This document shows, one piece after another, positions 63,964-64,000 of a stretch of 64,000 bases of DNA. Where the stretch lies: contig NZ_RXZH01000008.1 in assembly GCF_003970385.1 (NCBI RefSeq), forward strand, positions 62,001 through 126,000, in the 5' to 3' direction. The notes beneath the pieces are model-generated. The model did not search any database. It saw nothing but the letters and a program-made list of their open reading frames with translations, and was not told where the DNA came from. Positions within the stretch are counted from its first letter, which is position 1. Each line of letters starts with the position of its first letter. The translations under genes and the position numbers were made by a program. This DNA is from Vibrio aquaticus (GTDB taxonomy: Bacteria; Pseudomonadota; Gammaproteobacteria; Enterobacterales; Vibrionaceae).

Positions 63964-64000
63964 TTAACGACTATCAACGATGAGTAACTGTGCTTTTTGA
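63964..64000 (-). CDS. Possible C-terminal end of a convergent gene
   Basis: On the minus strand one frame reads QKAQLLIVDSR and then stops at 63964-63966, about 35 bases before the minus-oriented side of the terminator. This may be the tail of a protein encoded beyond the window end. Eleven codons give little evidence; no family can be named. Confidence 0.25.
   Translation of the reverse strand, partial: QKAQLLIVDSR

Overview
The window looks like a chromosomal segment of a marine gammaproteobacterium, most likely a Vibrio. The protein sequences (MetA, RlmF, ModF/PhrA-like, the Rof-like protein, the Tad proteins, and the type VI secretion proteins) read as vibrio-type, the base composition is moderate, and genes are tightly packed with short overlaps and compact intrinsic terminators. 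I see no rRNA or tRNA gene, no insertion sequence, no integrase and no CRISPR array.

Positions 1-11337 (+) hold an almost complete tight-adherence (Tad) pilus operon: the end of the Flp pilin, prepilin peptidase TadV, RcpC, secretin RcpA, an RcpB/CpaD-like lipoprotein, TadZ, motor ATPase TadA, platform proteins TadB and TadC, TPR lipoprotein TadD, pseudopilins TadE and TadF, the VWA protein TadG, and an OmpA-like protein. A convergent PhoP/PhoQ-like two-component pair follows.

Positions 13.5-36 kb are a housekeeping and transport region. It holds a DUF1415 protein with a YnfM-like exporter and a divergent LysR regulator, a ModF-like ABC protein with a Rof-like Rho antiterminator, an RND efflux pair, a glutaredoxin, a YgjP-like metallopeptidase, RlmF, a small membrane protein, a PilF-like TPR lipoprotein, MetA with a probable MetJ operator, a P-loop kinase-like protein, and a DUF3859 protein. 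A TolC-HlyD-permease-permease export operon follows that has no ATPase gene. Last comes the tricarboxylate transporter tctCBA, with a long inverted repeat between tctC and tctB.

Positions 36.1-62.8 kb are one 26.7-kb minus-strand type VI secretion (T6SS) cluster. It encodes all 13 core parts (TssA-TssM with Hcp, VgrG and ClpV), PAAR, an FHA protein and a Ser/Thr kinase. Unusual elements are a second TssC-like sheath protein, a TssM without a recognisable Walker A motif, a TssL ending in a SPOR domain, and an inserted three-gene module. That module is an 848-residue protein fusing two periplasmic sensor-like regions and a HAMP domain to a complete MFS transporter, plus two periplasmic binding proteins. 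It is the best candidate here for an undescribed system: my inference is a ligand-sensing or uptake device tied to T6SS control. A divergent gene of unknown function next to vgrG completes the window.
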